This document shows, one piece after another, positions 49,245-58,193 of a stretch of DNA of 64,000 nt. The stretch spans positions 2,914,001-2,978,000 of the forward strand of contig NZ_CP151632.1 in assembly GCF_040144835.1 (NCBI RefSeq). The letters are read 5' to 3'. Each line of letters opens with the position of its first letter. Positions within the stretch are counted from its first letter, which is position 1. Position numbers and translations under genes: made by a program. The notes below the pieces were generated by a model, which ran no database searches, was not told the origin of the DNA, and saw only the letters and a list, made by a program, of their open reading frames with translations. The stretch is from Microbacterium sp. LWS13-1.2 (GTDB lineage Bacteria; Actinomycetota; Actinomycetes; Actinomycetales; Microbacteriaceae).

Positions 49245-49808
49245 TCATCGCGAGACGAGGTGCTCGAGGATCTCCTCGAGCACCTCGTCCATCTTCGCCG
49301 CGCTCCGTGCATAGACCCGGCGGGAATGCTGCCACGGGTCCTCGATGTCGTCATGCTCCGTCGACGCGCCCGCCGGGCCACGCGCCTGCTGGGCGAGGGT
49401 CACCAGCGCGGGCAGGTCGGCACCCGCGCTCCGCGATGCGCGACCGGCGCGCAGGAGGCGTGCGAACTGCAGGACGGTGAACGTCCGCGTCGCCGCCGCC
49501 GGCATCTGCCGGACGATGAGTCCCCGATGCTCCCGTGAAGCGGTGAGCACGACGTCTGCCCGTGCCACCATCCCCTCCGTCAGCGCTCGCGCCCTGAACT
49601 CCGACGCGTCGATTCCCCTGGTCTGGAGGCGCTCGAGCAGGTAGCTGCTCATCGGGTGGCCGAGGAGCGGTGCGACACCCGCCGACGTCAGCCGGATGAC
49701 GGGACCACGAGCGGACGCGAGGGCTGCCCGCAGTCCCCACTCGAGGTACGGCGACCGGCACACGTTTCCCGTGCAGACGAAGAGGATCGACCCCCGTCCG
49801 TCGCTCAT
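49245..49808 (-). CDS. Low-molecular-weight protein tyrosine phosphatase
   Basis: The 187-residue protein has the catalytic P-loop CTGNVCRS (Cys12, Arg18) at the N-terminus and the general-acid segment DDIEDP near residue 165. It fits Wzb/EpsB-type phosphatases that dephosphorylate BY-kinases. The gene starts 4 bases after the stop of the autokinase gene, so the two are co-translated. It is somewhat longer than Wzb (about 147), with extra residues in the middle and a C-terminal amphipathic stretch. The ATG at 49808 is chosen because the P-loop follows within 12 residues, as in the family. Confidence 0.92.
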   Translation of the reverse strand: MSDGRGSILFVCTGNVCRSPYLEWGLRAALASARGPVIRLTSAGVAPLLGHPMSSYLLERLQTRGIDASEFRARALTEGMVARADVVLTASREHRGLIVRQMPAAATRTFTVLQFARLLRAGRASRSAGADLPALVTLAQQARGPAGASTEHDDIEDPWQHSRRVYARSAAKMDEVLEEILEHLVSR

Positions 49809-49812
49809 GGCG

Positions 49813-51414
49813 TCAGGTCTCGCGCTGCGACTCGACCGCGCTGAGCGGGGGGAAGTGGGCAGGCGACGCCGAGCGGCGCCGTCCCGCTCGCTGGGCGGAC
49901 CCTTTGTCCGCGGGCCAGTCGCCCTCGACGGCCGGCTCGTGCTCGCCGGCGTCCAGATCATCCGACTTCCGCGGTGGGGCCGTTGTCGTGCTGATGAAAC
50001 GGTCGTCCGCGGCCCCGGCATCCGGCGCCGCCTTCGACGGAGCGTTCGCGTCGTCGTCCTCGGTCGGGCGCACCGGCGCCTTGGCCGGCGCGTACTCGTA
50101 GCGGTGGTCTTCTCGCGATCGGGACATGTTGAACACAGCGCCCTCGACCGACGTCCCCAGGGAGGTCAAGCGGTCCAGCGCCCGACGCAGCTCCCGCACG
50201 CGGAGCACCCGTGCCCCGATGACCAGGATGACGCCACCGAGCAGGCGCGCCACCACTGCACCGTCCGGCACGGGATTGATGGGCGGGCAGTCGATGATGG
50301 TCACGTCGAAGCGTTCGCGCAGCCGCTGCAGTGCCGCGCTCGCCGCAGTCGACTCGAGCAGTTCGCTCGGGTTGGGCGGCCGAGAACCGGCGAGGAGGAC
50401 CTTGAGGTCGTCGGGGCCCCAGCTCACGATGGCGTCCTCCAACGCGATGTCTCCGGTGAGCACGTCGGTGAACCCGGAGTACTCCGGAAGATCGAGCAGG
50501 TCGCCCAGAGTCGGTCGGCGCAGATCGGCCTCCACGAGGCAGACCGCAAGACCAGATGCGGCCAGTGCGGCGGCGATGTTGGCCGCTGTCGCACTCTTGC
50601 CCTCGCCGGGGCGCGACGACGTGACCGAGAAGACCTTGTGGACTTCCCCGGGCTGCAGGAAGCGAAGGTTGGCGCGCAGCTGTCGATACTCCTCGCCGCG
50701 CCGGGAGCCGGCCTTGATCACGGCGATGGGATCCCGCTGCGCGCGGCGGTCGAAGGAGATGACCCCGAGCACCGGCAGCCCGGTGATCTCGGTGACCTGC
50801 TCCTTGTCGCGGACGCGAGCATCGACGACGCCCCGGAGCACGACGAAGACCGTCGCGGCGACGAGGCCGGCGAGGAGGCCCGTGAGCAGCAGGAGGGGGA
50901 CATTCGGCGACGACGGCGCTGTCGGAGGTTTCGCCGACTCGATCACCTGCAGCCGGACGGGCGACTGGCCGTCTACACGCGGCGTGAGCGACGGGACGAC
51001 CTCTGCGAGGAACTTCGACACCGAGTTGGCGATGGCGGCGGCTCGAGCCGGCGACTCGTCCGTCGCCGAGATGGTGATGACGCTCGTATTGAGGGGCACC
51101 GACGTCGACACCTGCCGGCGCAGCTGCGAGATCGTGACATCGAGGTCGAGGGACTCGATGACGGGGGCGAGCACCACCTCGCGGGTGGCGATCGCGCTGA
51201 AATTCCGCGCCTGCAGCTGCGAGAAGTTCGACGATTGCGCGAGCTCGCCGGTGCTCGCTCCGCCGGTCACGGTGACGAAAACGTCGGCGCTCGCGGTGTA
51301 CTCGCGGGGGGTGGAGACGACCAGCGTCCAGCCTGCGAGCACGCCGAGCAGGATGCACGACACGACGACCGCCCAGTGGTGGCGGATGAGTCGCAGCAGA
51401 CTCCTGGTTTCCAT
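49813..51414 (-). CDS. Wzz-type chain-length regulator fused to BY-kinase
   Basis: In this 533-residue protein, transmembrane helices at about 14-33 and 173-195 flank an extracytoplasmic Wzz domain. The cytoplasmic kinase has Walker A SRPGEGKSA (about 267-275), Walker A' CLVEADLRRP (292-301) and Walker B VTIIDCPP (371-378). It controls polysaccharide polymerisation and export through autophosphorylation. The tail, about 90 residues, has only Tyr439 and Tyr441 rather than the usual tyrosine cluster and is otherwise acidic and disordered. The paired phosphatase lies directly downstream. The fused arrangement on one chain differs from the split form of Staphylococcus. Confidence 0.93.
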   Translation of the reverse strand: METRSLLRLIRHHWAVVVSCILLGVLAGWTLVVSTPREYTASADVFVTVTGGASTGELAQSSNFSQLQARNFSAIATREVVLAPVIESLDLDVTISQLRRQVSTSVPLNTSVITISATDESPARAAAIANSVSKFLAEVVPSLTPRVDGQSPVRLQVIESAKPPTAPSSPNVPLLLLTGLLAGLVAATVFVVLRGVVDARVRDKEQVTEITGLPVLGVISFDRRAQRDPIAVIKAGSRRGEEYRQLRANLRFLQPGEVHKVFSVTSSRPGEGKSATAANIAAALAASGLAVCLVEADLRRPTLGDLLDLPEYSGFTDVLTGDIALEDAIVSWGPDDLKVLLAGSRPPNPSELLESTAASAALQRLRERFDVTIIDCPPINPVPDGAVVARLLGGVILVIGARVLRVRELRRALDRLTSLGTSVEGAVFNMSRSREDHRYEYAPAKAPVRPTEDDDANAPSKAAPDAGAADDRFISTTTAPPRKSDDLDAGEHEPAVEGDWPADKGSAQRAGRRRSASPAHFPPLSAVESQRET

Positions 51415-51470
51415 ACCCTCGTCCGATCACGCCGAGGGGTAGAACGAACCGAAATTCTCCCCAATCCCCT

Positions 51471-51476
51471 TATAAT
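51471..51476. promoter_or_regulatory. Candidate -10 box between autokinase and polymerase genes
   Basis: A perfect TATAAT stands out in a GC-rich background, followed by GCTATATCTC. Plus-strand transcription would begin near 51483, about 50 bases before the polymerase ATG. The palindromic AT core could also serve the divergent autokinase gene. No clear -35 hexamer is seen. Confidence 0.5.
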
Positions 51477-51532
51477 GCTATATCTCTCGGTTGGGCGCTC
51501 AGCTCCTTCCGAAATCCTCGTGGACGGCGCCG

Positions 51533-53116
51533 ATGACGCGAACCGATCAGCTGTCGCATTCCGGGCCGCGCCGCGAGGGATCCGACGGCAGGCGAGTCGC
51601 CTACCGCGCACCCGATGCAGCGGGGGACGACGAGCTGCGACGAGGCTTGCGCATGCTTCTCCTCGTCGCATCCCTGGCGGTCCTGTCGGTCGGAGTCCCG
51701 GCGTTCCTGATCGCCGATGTCGCGGATCTGCCACGCAGTGACGCCTGGATCGTCACACTCGTACTCCTCGTCTGGGCCGGCATCCATCTCTCGCTGCTCT
51801 GGGTGCGCGGAACGCCGAGGCTGTTCGACTTCTTCTTCTGGCTGTTCGTCTACATCTTCATGGGCATCGCTCCGACCGCCCAGATCCTGTCCGGGCTCAC
51901 GTCGACGACGACGCCCGGGGTCGACACCGGGCTCGACATGCCGACGGCGGGGGTGGTCCTGCTCGGCGTGTTCTGCTACGAGGTGGGACGCCTGCTGCTC
52001 ATGCTGCGCGAGGGGCGCCGGCGGACGGCGGGAAGGTCACTGGTCGTGCGTCCGGTCAGCAGCTGGCGCACCGTCGCGCTGTTCGTCATCTCCGTCGCAC
52101 TGAGCGGCTACGTCCTGTGGCGGCTCGGCGCGATCGCTCTGCTCGGAAGCCGGGATGCGGCGGCCGCGGCGCGTGCCGCCGCGTGGCCGGACCCCGCGGT
52201 CCGAAGCACCGTCTTCGCCAGCGGGATCTATCCGCTGCTGGTCGCGGTCGGCGCCCTGGCCCAGCTGCGTCGCACTGCGAGCAGCGCCCAGAGCCGTCGG
52301 CTGGCGCTCACCGGAGCCATCGCAGGAGCGGTGATCCTCCTCCTCATCGTCAATCCGATCACGAGTGCGAGGTACTCCTTCGGGACCGTCGTGTTCGCTC
52401 TGGCCGTGTACGCCGGCGCCGTGCGGACGCGCAGGCGGGCGCGGATCACGATGCTCGCAGCGATCGCCGGATTCCTGTTCGTCTTCCCGATCGCGGACGC
52501 ATTCCGCCGCTCGGGTGCGGCGACGGGCACCCGGTCGGGCTTCTTCGACGAGTACCTGTCCAATCCGGATTACGACGCGTTCTGGCAGGTCGCCAATGCG
52601 CTGTCTTACTGGGTGGACGGTCTCGTCGCACCGATGAGCCAGTTCGCCGGCAGCGTCCTCTTCTGGGTCCCTCGAGCCCTCTGGCCGAACAAGCCCACCG
52701 ACACGGGCATCCTCCTGGCCGAGTACCGGGGGTACACGTTCGACAACCTGTCGGCGCCGACCTGGGCCGAGGCGCTGGTGAACGGCGGCATCATCGCCGT
52801 CGTGGTCGGCTTCCTGCTCCTCGGACTGGTGCTTCGTGCGATGGACAGCCGGATCGTGCCTGCCCTGCGAGTCGGCGGCGTCTGGGCGATCGTCGGCGGC
52901 ATCCTGCCCGTGTTCATGACGATCCTCCTGCGCGGATCGCTGCTGCAGGCGACCGGGGCACTGTTCCTCACCGTCCTGTGCATCGTCTTCGTCATCGGCG
53001 GCCGGCAACCGGCGGCGGCAGGCCCCGACCCGGGTCCGCCGCCGCAGCTCACGCCCGACGGCGCCGCCACGGGATCGGCCCACGCACCGAGTCAGCGTGC
53101 GCCAGGCGCTGAGTGA
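51533..53116 (+). CDS. Wzy-like polysaccharide polymerase
   Basis: The 527-residue membrane protein has about ten to twelve transmembrane helices, a periplasmic loop of about 70 residues (around 345-415) containing Arg/Trp-rich LFWVPRALWPNKPTDTG, and hydrophilic termini. The PRALWPNKP-type motif occurs in O-antigen polysaccharide polymerases. It should link repeat units on the lipid carrier at the outer face of the membrane. The ATG at 51533 is preferred; a TTG 42 bases upstream is also in frame and lies only about 8 bases after the expected transcription start. It faces away from the autokinase/phosphatase pair. Confidence 0.78.
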   Translation: MTRTDQLSHSGPRREGSDGRRVAYRAPDAAGDDELRRGLRMLLLVASLAVLSVGVPAFLIADVADLPRSDAWIVTLVLLVWAGIHLSLLWVRGTPRLFDFFFWLFVYIFMGIAPTAQILSGLTSTTTPGVDTGLDMPTAGVVLLGVFCYEVGRLLLMLREGRRRTAGRSLVVRPVSSWRTVALFVISVALSGYVLWRLGAIALLGSRDAAAAARAAAWPDPAVRSTVFASGIYPLLVAVGALAQLRRTASSAQSRRLALTGAIAGAVILLLIVNPITSARYSFGTVVFALAVYAGAVRTRRRARITMLAAIAGFLFVFPIADAFRRSGAATGTRSGFFDEYLSNPDYDAFWQVANALSYWVDGLVAPMSQFAGSVLFWVPRALWPNKPTDTGILLAEYRGYTFDNLSAPTWAEALVNGGIIAVVVGFLLLGLVLRAMDSRIVPALRVGGVWAIVGGILPVFMTILLRGSLLQATGALFLTVLCIVFVIGGRQPAAAGPDPGPPPQLTPDGAATGSAHAPSQRAPGAE

Positions 53117-53129
53117 GGGGCAGGCGCTC

Positions 53130-54239
53130 CTACCCGTAGAAACGCTCGAGACGTTCGGCGATCACATCCATGCTGCGCTCCGCGCGCACCGCACCCCGAC
53201 CGCGTGTGCCCATGGCCGCGGCGCGCTCCGGATCCGCGACCAGGGTGCGCAGCGCGTCGGCGAGGCTCTCGACAGTGTCCTCAGTGACGAGGCCCGCATC
53301 GTGCGCACGGATGAACGGAGCCAGTCCGCAGGTGTCGGTGACGATGACGGGCAGCCCGACCGACATCGCCTCCAGCACCGACATCGGGTAGGGCTCGTCG
53401 ACACTCGGCAGGACATACAGCGTGGCCTGCCGCATCCGCGCTGCCGCCCCGCTCATGCCGACGGGACCCTCCCACGCGATGCGATCGGGCGCTCCCGACG
53501 AGGCGATCGCCTTCAGCACCGATGCACGCTCGCCCTCATCCGGTCCGACGAGCGCGAAGGCGGCGTCGGGGAACTCGGCTGCGACGCGCGCCGCGGCCTC
53601 GACGAACGCGACCGGGTGCTTGCGGGGCGCGAGTCGAGCAAGATAGAGCACCCTGGCCGGACCGACTGATGCTGCTGCCGCCGCCGCTTCCCGCGGAACC
53701 CCGTTGGGCAGCTCTTCCAGTCGAGCCTCGCCGCGGGAGACGACCTCCAGCGACGCGCGCTCGCGCGAGGTCAGGTAGGCGACGATCCGCGCTCGTCGCA
53801 GCACGGGCCGGGTCAGCGCCAGATCGAGGGGAACGGCGAGCGGATTGCTCGTCTCGTCGATCATGCCGTGCGTCTGCACGACGATCGGCACCGCGCGTCG
53901 GAGCGCGATGAGCGCCGCAGGAAGCGTCACGAGGTCGCGCGCCGCGTGCACGTGGACGACGTCGAACTCCCGGGCATGGCGGTGGACGGCCCGCCACAGC
54001 TCGGGGGAGCCGAGTCCGGCGAACCCGGTCCGCGGCAGGAGGGTCCGGGCCGGGAAGAGCTTGGCCGGCACGCCGTCGATCTCGGTCGGGACCTCCCCGT
54101 CGAACCCACGGTGCGTCCCGGTGAGCACGACCTGATGCCCACGGTCCTGGAGTGCGCGGAGCTGATTGACCGCAACCCGAGTCGGTCCACCGTACTCGCC
54201 CGACGGGCTGAGCAGCGTGACCACTCCGAGGATCTTCAC
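53130..54239 (-). CDS. Family 4 glycosyltransferase
   Basis: The 369-residue GT-B enzyme has an N-terminal SPSGEYGGPTRVA loop for acceptor binding, VHVHAARD, and a C-terminal nucleotide-sugar site with LPSVDEPYPMSVLEAMSVG, including the Glu pair of the EX7E motif. It transfers a sugar from a nucleotide donor to the growing repeat unit in the cytosol. Its GTG start overlaps the acyltransferase stop (GTGA), so the two genes are co-translated. Confidence 0.9.
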   Translation of the reverse strand: MKILGVVTLLSPSGEYGGPTRVAVNQLRALQDRGHQVVLTGTHRGFDGEVPTEIDGVPAKLFPARTLLPRTGFAGLGSPELWRAVHRHAREFDVVHVHAARDLVTLPAALIALRRAVPIVVQTHGMIDETSNPLAVPLDLALTRPVLRRARIVAYLTSRERASLEVVSRGEARLEELPNGVPREAAAAAASVGPARVLYLARLAPRKHPVAFVEAAARVAAEFPDAAFALVGPDEGERASVLKAIASSGAPDRIAWEGPVGMSGAAARMRQATLYVLPSVDEPYPMSVLEAMSVGLPVIVTDTCGLAPFIRAHDAGLVTEDTVESLADALRTLVADPERAAAMGTRGRGAVRAERSMDVIAERLERFYG

Positions 54240-54790
54240 GTGGTCGGCTCCACCGGGTCGCGGACGGATGCGCGGGGCGCGAGGACGATGGATTCCGGCG
54301 GCACGTCCGATGTGACCAGCGCCGTGGCGCCGACGACCGCATCCCGGCCCACCCTCACGCCGCGCAGGACCGTCGCCCGCGCCGCGATCCACGCCCCGTC
54401 CTCGACCGTGATCGGCGCGTTGTCGAACTCGAACGTCGGGGAGCGTCGGTCGTGGCTCCCGGTGCAGAGGAAGACGCCCTGCGAGAGGCAGACGTCGCTG
54501 CCGATCGTCACCGGCTCGAGATTGAGGATCCACACGCGCTCGCCGATCCATGAGTCGTCGCCGATCACGAGCTTCCACGGCCAGTGGACGCGAACGCCGG
54601 AACGGAGGTTCACGCCCTCGCCGATCCTGGCGCCGAATGCTCTCAGCACCCTGACGCGAACCTTGGCCGGCACGAACCAGGGCATGACGAGAAGGCTGGA
54701 GGCGAGCTGCCAGGCCGCCTGCCAGGCGATGCCGCGCCCTTTGTCGTAGCCGGCGCCCGTGAAACCGGCAAGACTGCGTCGTCCCCCCAT
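54236..54790 (-). CDS. WcaF-like hexapeptide acyltransferase
   Basis: The 184-residue protein begins SLAGFTGAGYDKGRG, like WcaF/colanic acid acetyltransferases, followed by a short hydrophobic patch and then left-handed beta-helix hexapeptide repeats (IGEGVN, IGDDSWIG, IGSDVCLSQG, AWIAARATV). The SHDRRS loop holds the catalytic His. It probably O-acetylates a sugar of the repeat unit. The ATG at 54790 has AGGA eight bases before it and gives the family-like N-terminus; an ATG nine bases upstream is less likely. Confidence 0.88.
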   Translation of the reverse strand: MGGRRSLAGFTGAGYDKGRGIAWQAAWQLASSLLVMPWFVPAKVRVRVLRAFGARIGEGVNLRSGVRVHWPWKLVIGDDSWIGERVWILNLEPVTIGSDVCLSQGVFLCTGSHDRRSPTFEFDNAPITVEDGAWIAARATVLRGVRVGRDAVVGATALVTSDVPPESIVLAPRASVRDPVEPTT

Positions 54791-54832
54791 GGGCGACATC
54801 CTAGCCACGCGTGATTTCCGTGGGTCAGCGGA

Positions 54833-54838
54833 TATGAT
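54833..54838 (+). promoter_or_regulatory. Candidate -10 box for the GT4-flippase gene pair
   Basis: TATGAT lies in the 115-base gap between the divergent acyltransferase and glycosyltransferase genes, about 68 bases before the GTG used for the latter. The -35 position is weak. Confidence 0.35.
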
Positions 54839-54905
54839 CACACGCACGCACCTCGCGGACCGCTCACTGCTGTCGCGGTCATCACACCGTCGAGGGAGGG
54901 CCGGG

Positions 54906-56045
54906 GTGACAGGGTCCGATCGACTGCGAGCGGTGTGGGTGAGCGGCGCCTTCGGGTTCGGCGACGATCTGGCCTACTTCCGTGACGTGCTCGGGCAGTT
55001 CGCCAGCAGGTTCCCCGACGCCACCGTCCTCGTTCGAGAGGGCTATCCGCTCGAGCGATACCCGGAGCTTCCGCTCGCTGCGGACCTGCGCTTCTGGGTG
55101 CGTCGACGCGACCGCCGGGTGGGGGAGTACACGTACACGGGCAACCTCCGCGTGCCGACGCCCCGGGCGATCTGGAGGATGCTGCGGCGTCCGACCGATG
55201 TCGTCATCGTCGTCGAGTTCACTCCCACGGCACTCGTCTCGGCCGCCACGGCACACCTCCGGCGTCGTCGCGTGGTGCAGCTGATCGAGTCGGAGCCGTC
55301 GTTCCGCGGCGGGGCGGAGGGCCGGCTCGCGACGACGGTGAAGCGGATCTTCGCCCGTCGGTCGCACATCGTGCTCGTGAGCAACGAGCGGACCGCGCGC
55401 TACGCGCGGGAGCGCCTCGGAATCCGAGCCGGGCGGCTGCGCGTCGGGCCGTACCTCACGTCGCAGCCGGGGGATCCGCCGCCGGCCTTCGACGACGGCG
55501 GTCCCGTGCGCTTCCTGTTCCTGAACAGCCTTCAGCGCAGGAAGGGGCTTCACCTCCTCCTGGCCGCGCTCGCCGCCCTCCCCGAGCACGTACGCGAGTG
55601 GACGCTGGATGTCGTCGGGGACGGACCAGAGCGCGCAGCGCTGGAACGGCAGGCCGGCGACCTGGGGCTGGTCGAGAAGGTCCGCTTCCACGGACGAAGA
55701 CCGCACGACGAGGTGACTGCGGACTACGCTCGCGCGCACGTCGTCATCTGTCCGACGCAGGGCGACTACCGCTCGCTCGCGGGCTTCGAGGCCGTCAACG
55801 CGCGGCGTCCCGTCGTGCTGTCGACGCGGGACGGGGCGGCCGAGGAGATCATCGCATCGGGGGCCGCCGCTGTCGCCGTCGATCCCGTCGAGCCGCGAGC
55901 GCTGGCCGACGCCCTCGCGGCCTTCCTGCGGGATGACGCGCACCTGGCGGAGCAGCTTGCGATCGCCGCCGCACCCCCGGATCGATTCAGCGTCGAGGCC
56001 GTCGGCGCCAACCTCGAAGCCGCGGTTCGAGCGGCGGCGAGATGA
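54906..56045 (+). CDS. Family 4 glycosyltransferase
   Basis: In this 379-residue GT-B protein, the N-domain begins LRAVWVSGAFGFGDDLAY, and the C-domain has FLNSLQRRKGLHLLL, DVVGDGPER and YRSLAGFEAVNARRPVVLS, where the usual EX7E acid pair is only partly kept (one Glu). The GTG at 54906 is chosen because GAGGGAGG precedes it by about seven bases; an in-frame ATG 72 bases upstream would overlap the putative promoter. The stop overlaps the flippase start by four bases. It should add one sugar of the repeat unit. Confidence 0.85.
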   Translation: MTGSDRLRAVWVSGAFGFGDDLAYFRDVLGQFASRFPDATVLVREGYPLERYPELPLAADLRFWVRRRDRRVGEYTYTGNLRVPTPRAIWRMLRRPTDVVIVVEFTPTALVSAATAHLRRRRVVQLIESEPSFRGGAEGRLATTVKRIFARRSHIVLVSNERTARYARERLGIRAGRLRVGPYLTSQPGDPPPAFDDGGPVRFLFLNSLQRRKGLHLLLAALAALPEHVREWTLDVVGDGPERAALERQAGDLGLVEKVRFHGRRPHDEVTADYARAHVVICPTQGDYRSLAGFEAVNARRPVVLSTRDGAAEEIIASGAAAVAVDPVEPRALADALAAFLRDDAHLAEQLAIAAAPPDRFSVEAVGANLEAAVRAAAR

Positions 56046-57241
56046 GCCGCCGCTCTCGGCTCCCCCGTCCGCTGACGGTCGCGCAGATCCTCTCGAGCGC
56101 CGCGGGAGCACTCCCCATCCTGATCGCCGCGGTCCGCATGGATCCCGCGGCGTTCACCTCGTTCTCGATCATCACGCTGGCCAGCGCGCTCGCGGTCGGA
56201 GGATCCCGAGCCGCCCTCTTCCAACCCGCACTGATCTTCCAGCGAACCGACTCGCATGCGCTCGTACCCGCGCGGTACATGCTCGTCGTCTCGTCGCTGT
56301 CGGCTCTCGCGGTGGGCGCGATCGCGATCAGCTCGGGCGGGGTCGCTGCCGGCGAGGCGGCGATCATCGGTGTCGCCGGCGCCGTCCCGGTGTTCTACGA
56401 CTGGGTCCGATATCGCGCCATCGGCTCGAGCCGGCGCTGGGCCGTCGCAGCAGGCGACGCCGTGCGCGTGACGCTCGTCTCGGCGACGGCGCTGCCTGTT
56501 CTCGCCGCCACGCCGCTGTCGTTCATGCTCGCGATCGGCGTATCGTGCGCGATCGCGGCCGCCGTGGTGCTCCCTCAGGTCCCGTTGCGCGTGGGGGTCT
56601 ACCCCTACCGCAGCTACCGGTCGTCCGCTGCCTGGCAGACGCTCGACTTCGCCGTCGGGCAGTTCATCGTCTCGGTGCCACTGTTCGTGCTCGCCGGCTC
56701 CGGCGCGAACGACCTCATCGGCGGAGTCCGGCTCGCGCAGACCCTGCTCGGACCGCTGAATCTGGCCTTCGCGGCGACGACGACGAACATCGTCGCCGAC
56801 GGCGCCACGCATATCGACTACCGGCGGGCGTCGGCGATCATCGCACGCGGCTGGCGCGCCAGCATCCGGCTCGGGCTCCTCGCCACCGCCGGCGTCGCGT
56901 TCCTCGTCGGCGTCGTCTGGTTCAGCGGCTGGGCCCCTGCGGGTGTGGAACGCGCGGACCTCCTGCTCGGCCTCGTTCTGGTCGGCGCCTCGACGATCCT
57001 GACGGGGTGGGCGGGCATCCACGGCATCGTGCTGCGGGTGCTCGATCACCAATCGGCGGTGACGCTGGTGCGCATCGGCATCGCCGTGGCCACCACGGCC
57101 GGGTTCCTCATCGGCTACGTGCTGGGAGGCGACGAGTGGAGCCTCGTGCTCGGATTCGGTGCGAACGCGGTCTCGGCTCCGCTCCTGTTCGTCCCCGTGG
57201 CGCTGTTCTACTACCGACGGGACACACGCGAGGCGCCGTAG
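56042..57241 (+). CDS. Wzx-like polysaccharide flippase
   Basis: The 399-residue protein has about twelve hydrophobic helices and only short loops, with a few Arg near helix ends and no nucleotide-binding motif. Its position directly after a glycosyltransferase (ATGA overlap) and close to a Wzy-like polymerase suggests a MATE-fold flippase that moves lipid-linked repeat units outward. Sequence alone would allow another polytopic membrane protein, so context carries much of this call. Confidence 0.72.
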   Translation: MSRRSRLPRPLTVAQILSSAAGALPILIAAVRMDPAAFTSFSIITLASALAVGGSRAALFQPALIFQRTDSHALVPARYMLVVSSLSALAVGAIAISSGGVAAGEAAIIGVAGAVPVFYDWVRYRAIGSSRRWAVAAGDAVRVTLVSATALPVLAATPLSFMLAIGVSCAIAAAVVLPQVPLRVGVYPYRSYRSSAAWQTLDFAVGQFIVSVPLFVLAGSGANDLIGGVRLAQTLLGPLNLAFAATTTNIVADGATHIDYRRASAIIARGWRASIRLGLLATAGVAFLVGVVWFSGWAPAGVERADLLLGLVLVGASTILTGWAGIHGIVLRVLDHQSAVTLVRIGIAVATTAGFLIGYVLGGDEWSLVLGFGANAVSAPLLFVPVALFYYRRDTREAP

Positions 57242-57250
57242 TCTCGTCGG

Positions 57251-57967
57251 TCAGCTGGTGCGCTTGAGAACCCTGAACCACTTGAGCAGCAGAGCGGCCG
57301 TGATGAGAGCGGTCAGGCCTCCGAGGGCGGCATAGACGACGAAGAAGATCTGCGATGCCCCCCACAGGAGGAAGGCGAGGGCGAGGACCCCATAGTCGGC
57401 CGGGAGCAGGCCGAACGCGCGGATCGCCGAGGGGGATCTCGGTGGATCGGCGGGGTGCGGCCGCGTCCGGCGGAGCAGCTCGAAGATCGTCATTCCCGAA
57501 AAGAGCACGACCGCGACGAGCATGTAGGCCAGCGGGATCAAGAGCCATGCCCCCGTCAGGAGCCCCTGCGTCGCCGCCGCGACGAGCACCGCGGCATGGA
57601 CGGCGACCATCTTGCCCGAATCGACGACGTGGTCGAGCCATTCGCCCGCGAGGCTGCCGCGCCCGGTCAGTCGGGCGACCTGGCCGTCCGCGGAGTCCAG
57701 GGCGAAGCCGAGCACCAGGAGGATCGCGACAGTCAGACCCGTGACCCAGCCGGCGGGGCTGATCACCAGCACGATCAGGCCCGCGGCGGTGCAGAACGCC
57801 GAGACGGCGGTCACGCCGTTGGGGGAGACCCCGGTGGAGGCGGCAGCCGCCGCAAGAACCCGCCCTACGGGACGGTTGATGTAGCGCGAATACAGTGAGA
57901 CGCCCACGCGGCTCTTCTGCGAGCTCGACAACGAATCCATGGCTTCGCGAAAGGTCAGGCCGGACAT
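57251..57967 (-). CDS. CDP-alcohol phosphatidyltransferase family protein
   Basis: The 238-residue membrane protein has the full catalytic signature D-x2-DG-x2-AR-x8-G-x3-D-x3-D at Asp91-Asp116 (DSADGQVAR then GEWLDHVVD). About six transmembrane helices follow the FREAMDSLSSSQKS N-terminal amphipathic segment. Members condense CDP-activated lipids or alcohols with a second alcohol. In this locus it may attach a polyol phosphate or make a lipid carrier for the polymer, possibly using the product of the cytidylyltransferase at 45.6 kb; this link is inference. ATG 57967 is used; a GTG nine bases upstream is an alternative. Confidence 0.88.
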   Translation of the reverse strand: MSGLTFREAMDSLSSSQKSRVGVSLYSRYINRPVGRVLAAAAASTGVSPNGVTAVSAFCTAAGLIVLVISPAGWVTGLTVAILLVLGFALDSADGQVARLTGRGSLAGEWLDHVVDSGKMVAVHAAVLVAAATQGLLTGAWLLIPLAYMLVAVVLFSGMTIFELLRRTRPHPADPPRSPSAIRAFGLLPADYGVLALAFLLWGASQIFFVVYAALGGLTALITAALLLKWFRVLKRTS

Positions 57968-58193
57968 GTCCCCCACTGTCCCCGCACTCTCCGGTACGAG
58001 TATCGGACTCTACCCTGACGCCTGACGCATGGTCGTGTAAACTCCTCGGTCAAGCGTACTGGCAAGTTGCACCCGACGATGATGCCGAAATCGCAGCGAC
58101 AGCACGTGTGCCCGCGGACGGGAGCCTGTGGGCGACCGGTGATCCACTGGGGATGTGCGACACCGGTCTCGAATTCTGGGAATCGGGGTTGAC

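Noticed and set aside
51491..51532. TTG start for the Wzy-like gene
   Set aside because: Only about 8 bases after the predicted transcription start and without a ribosome binding site; the ATG at 51533 is more likely, though not proven.
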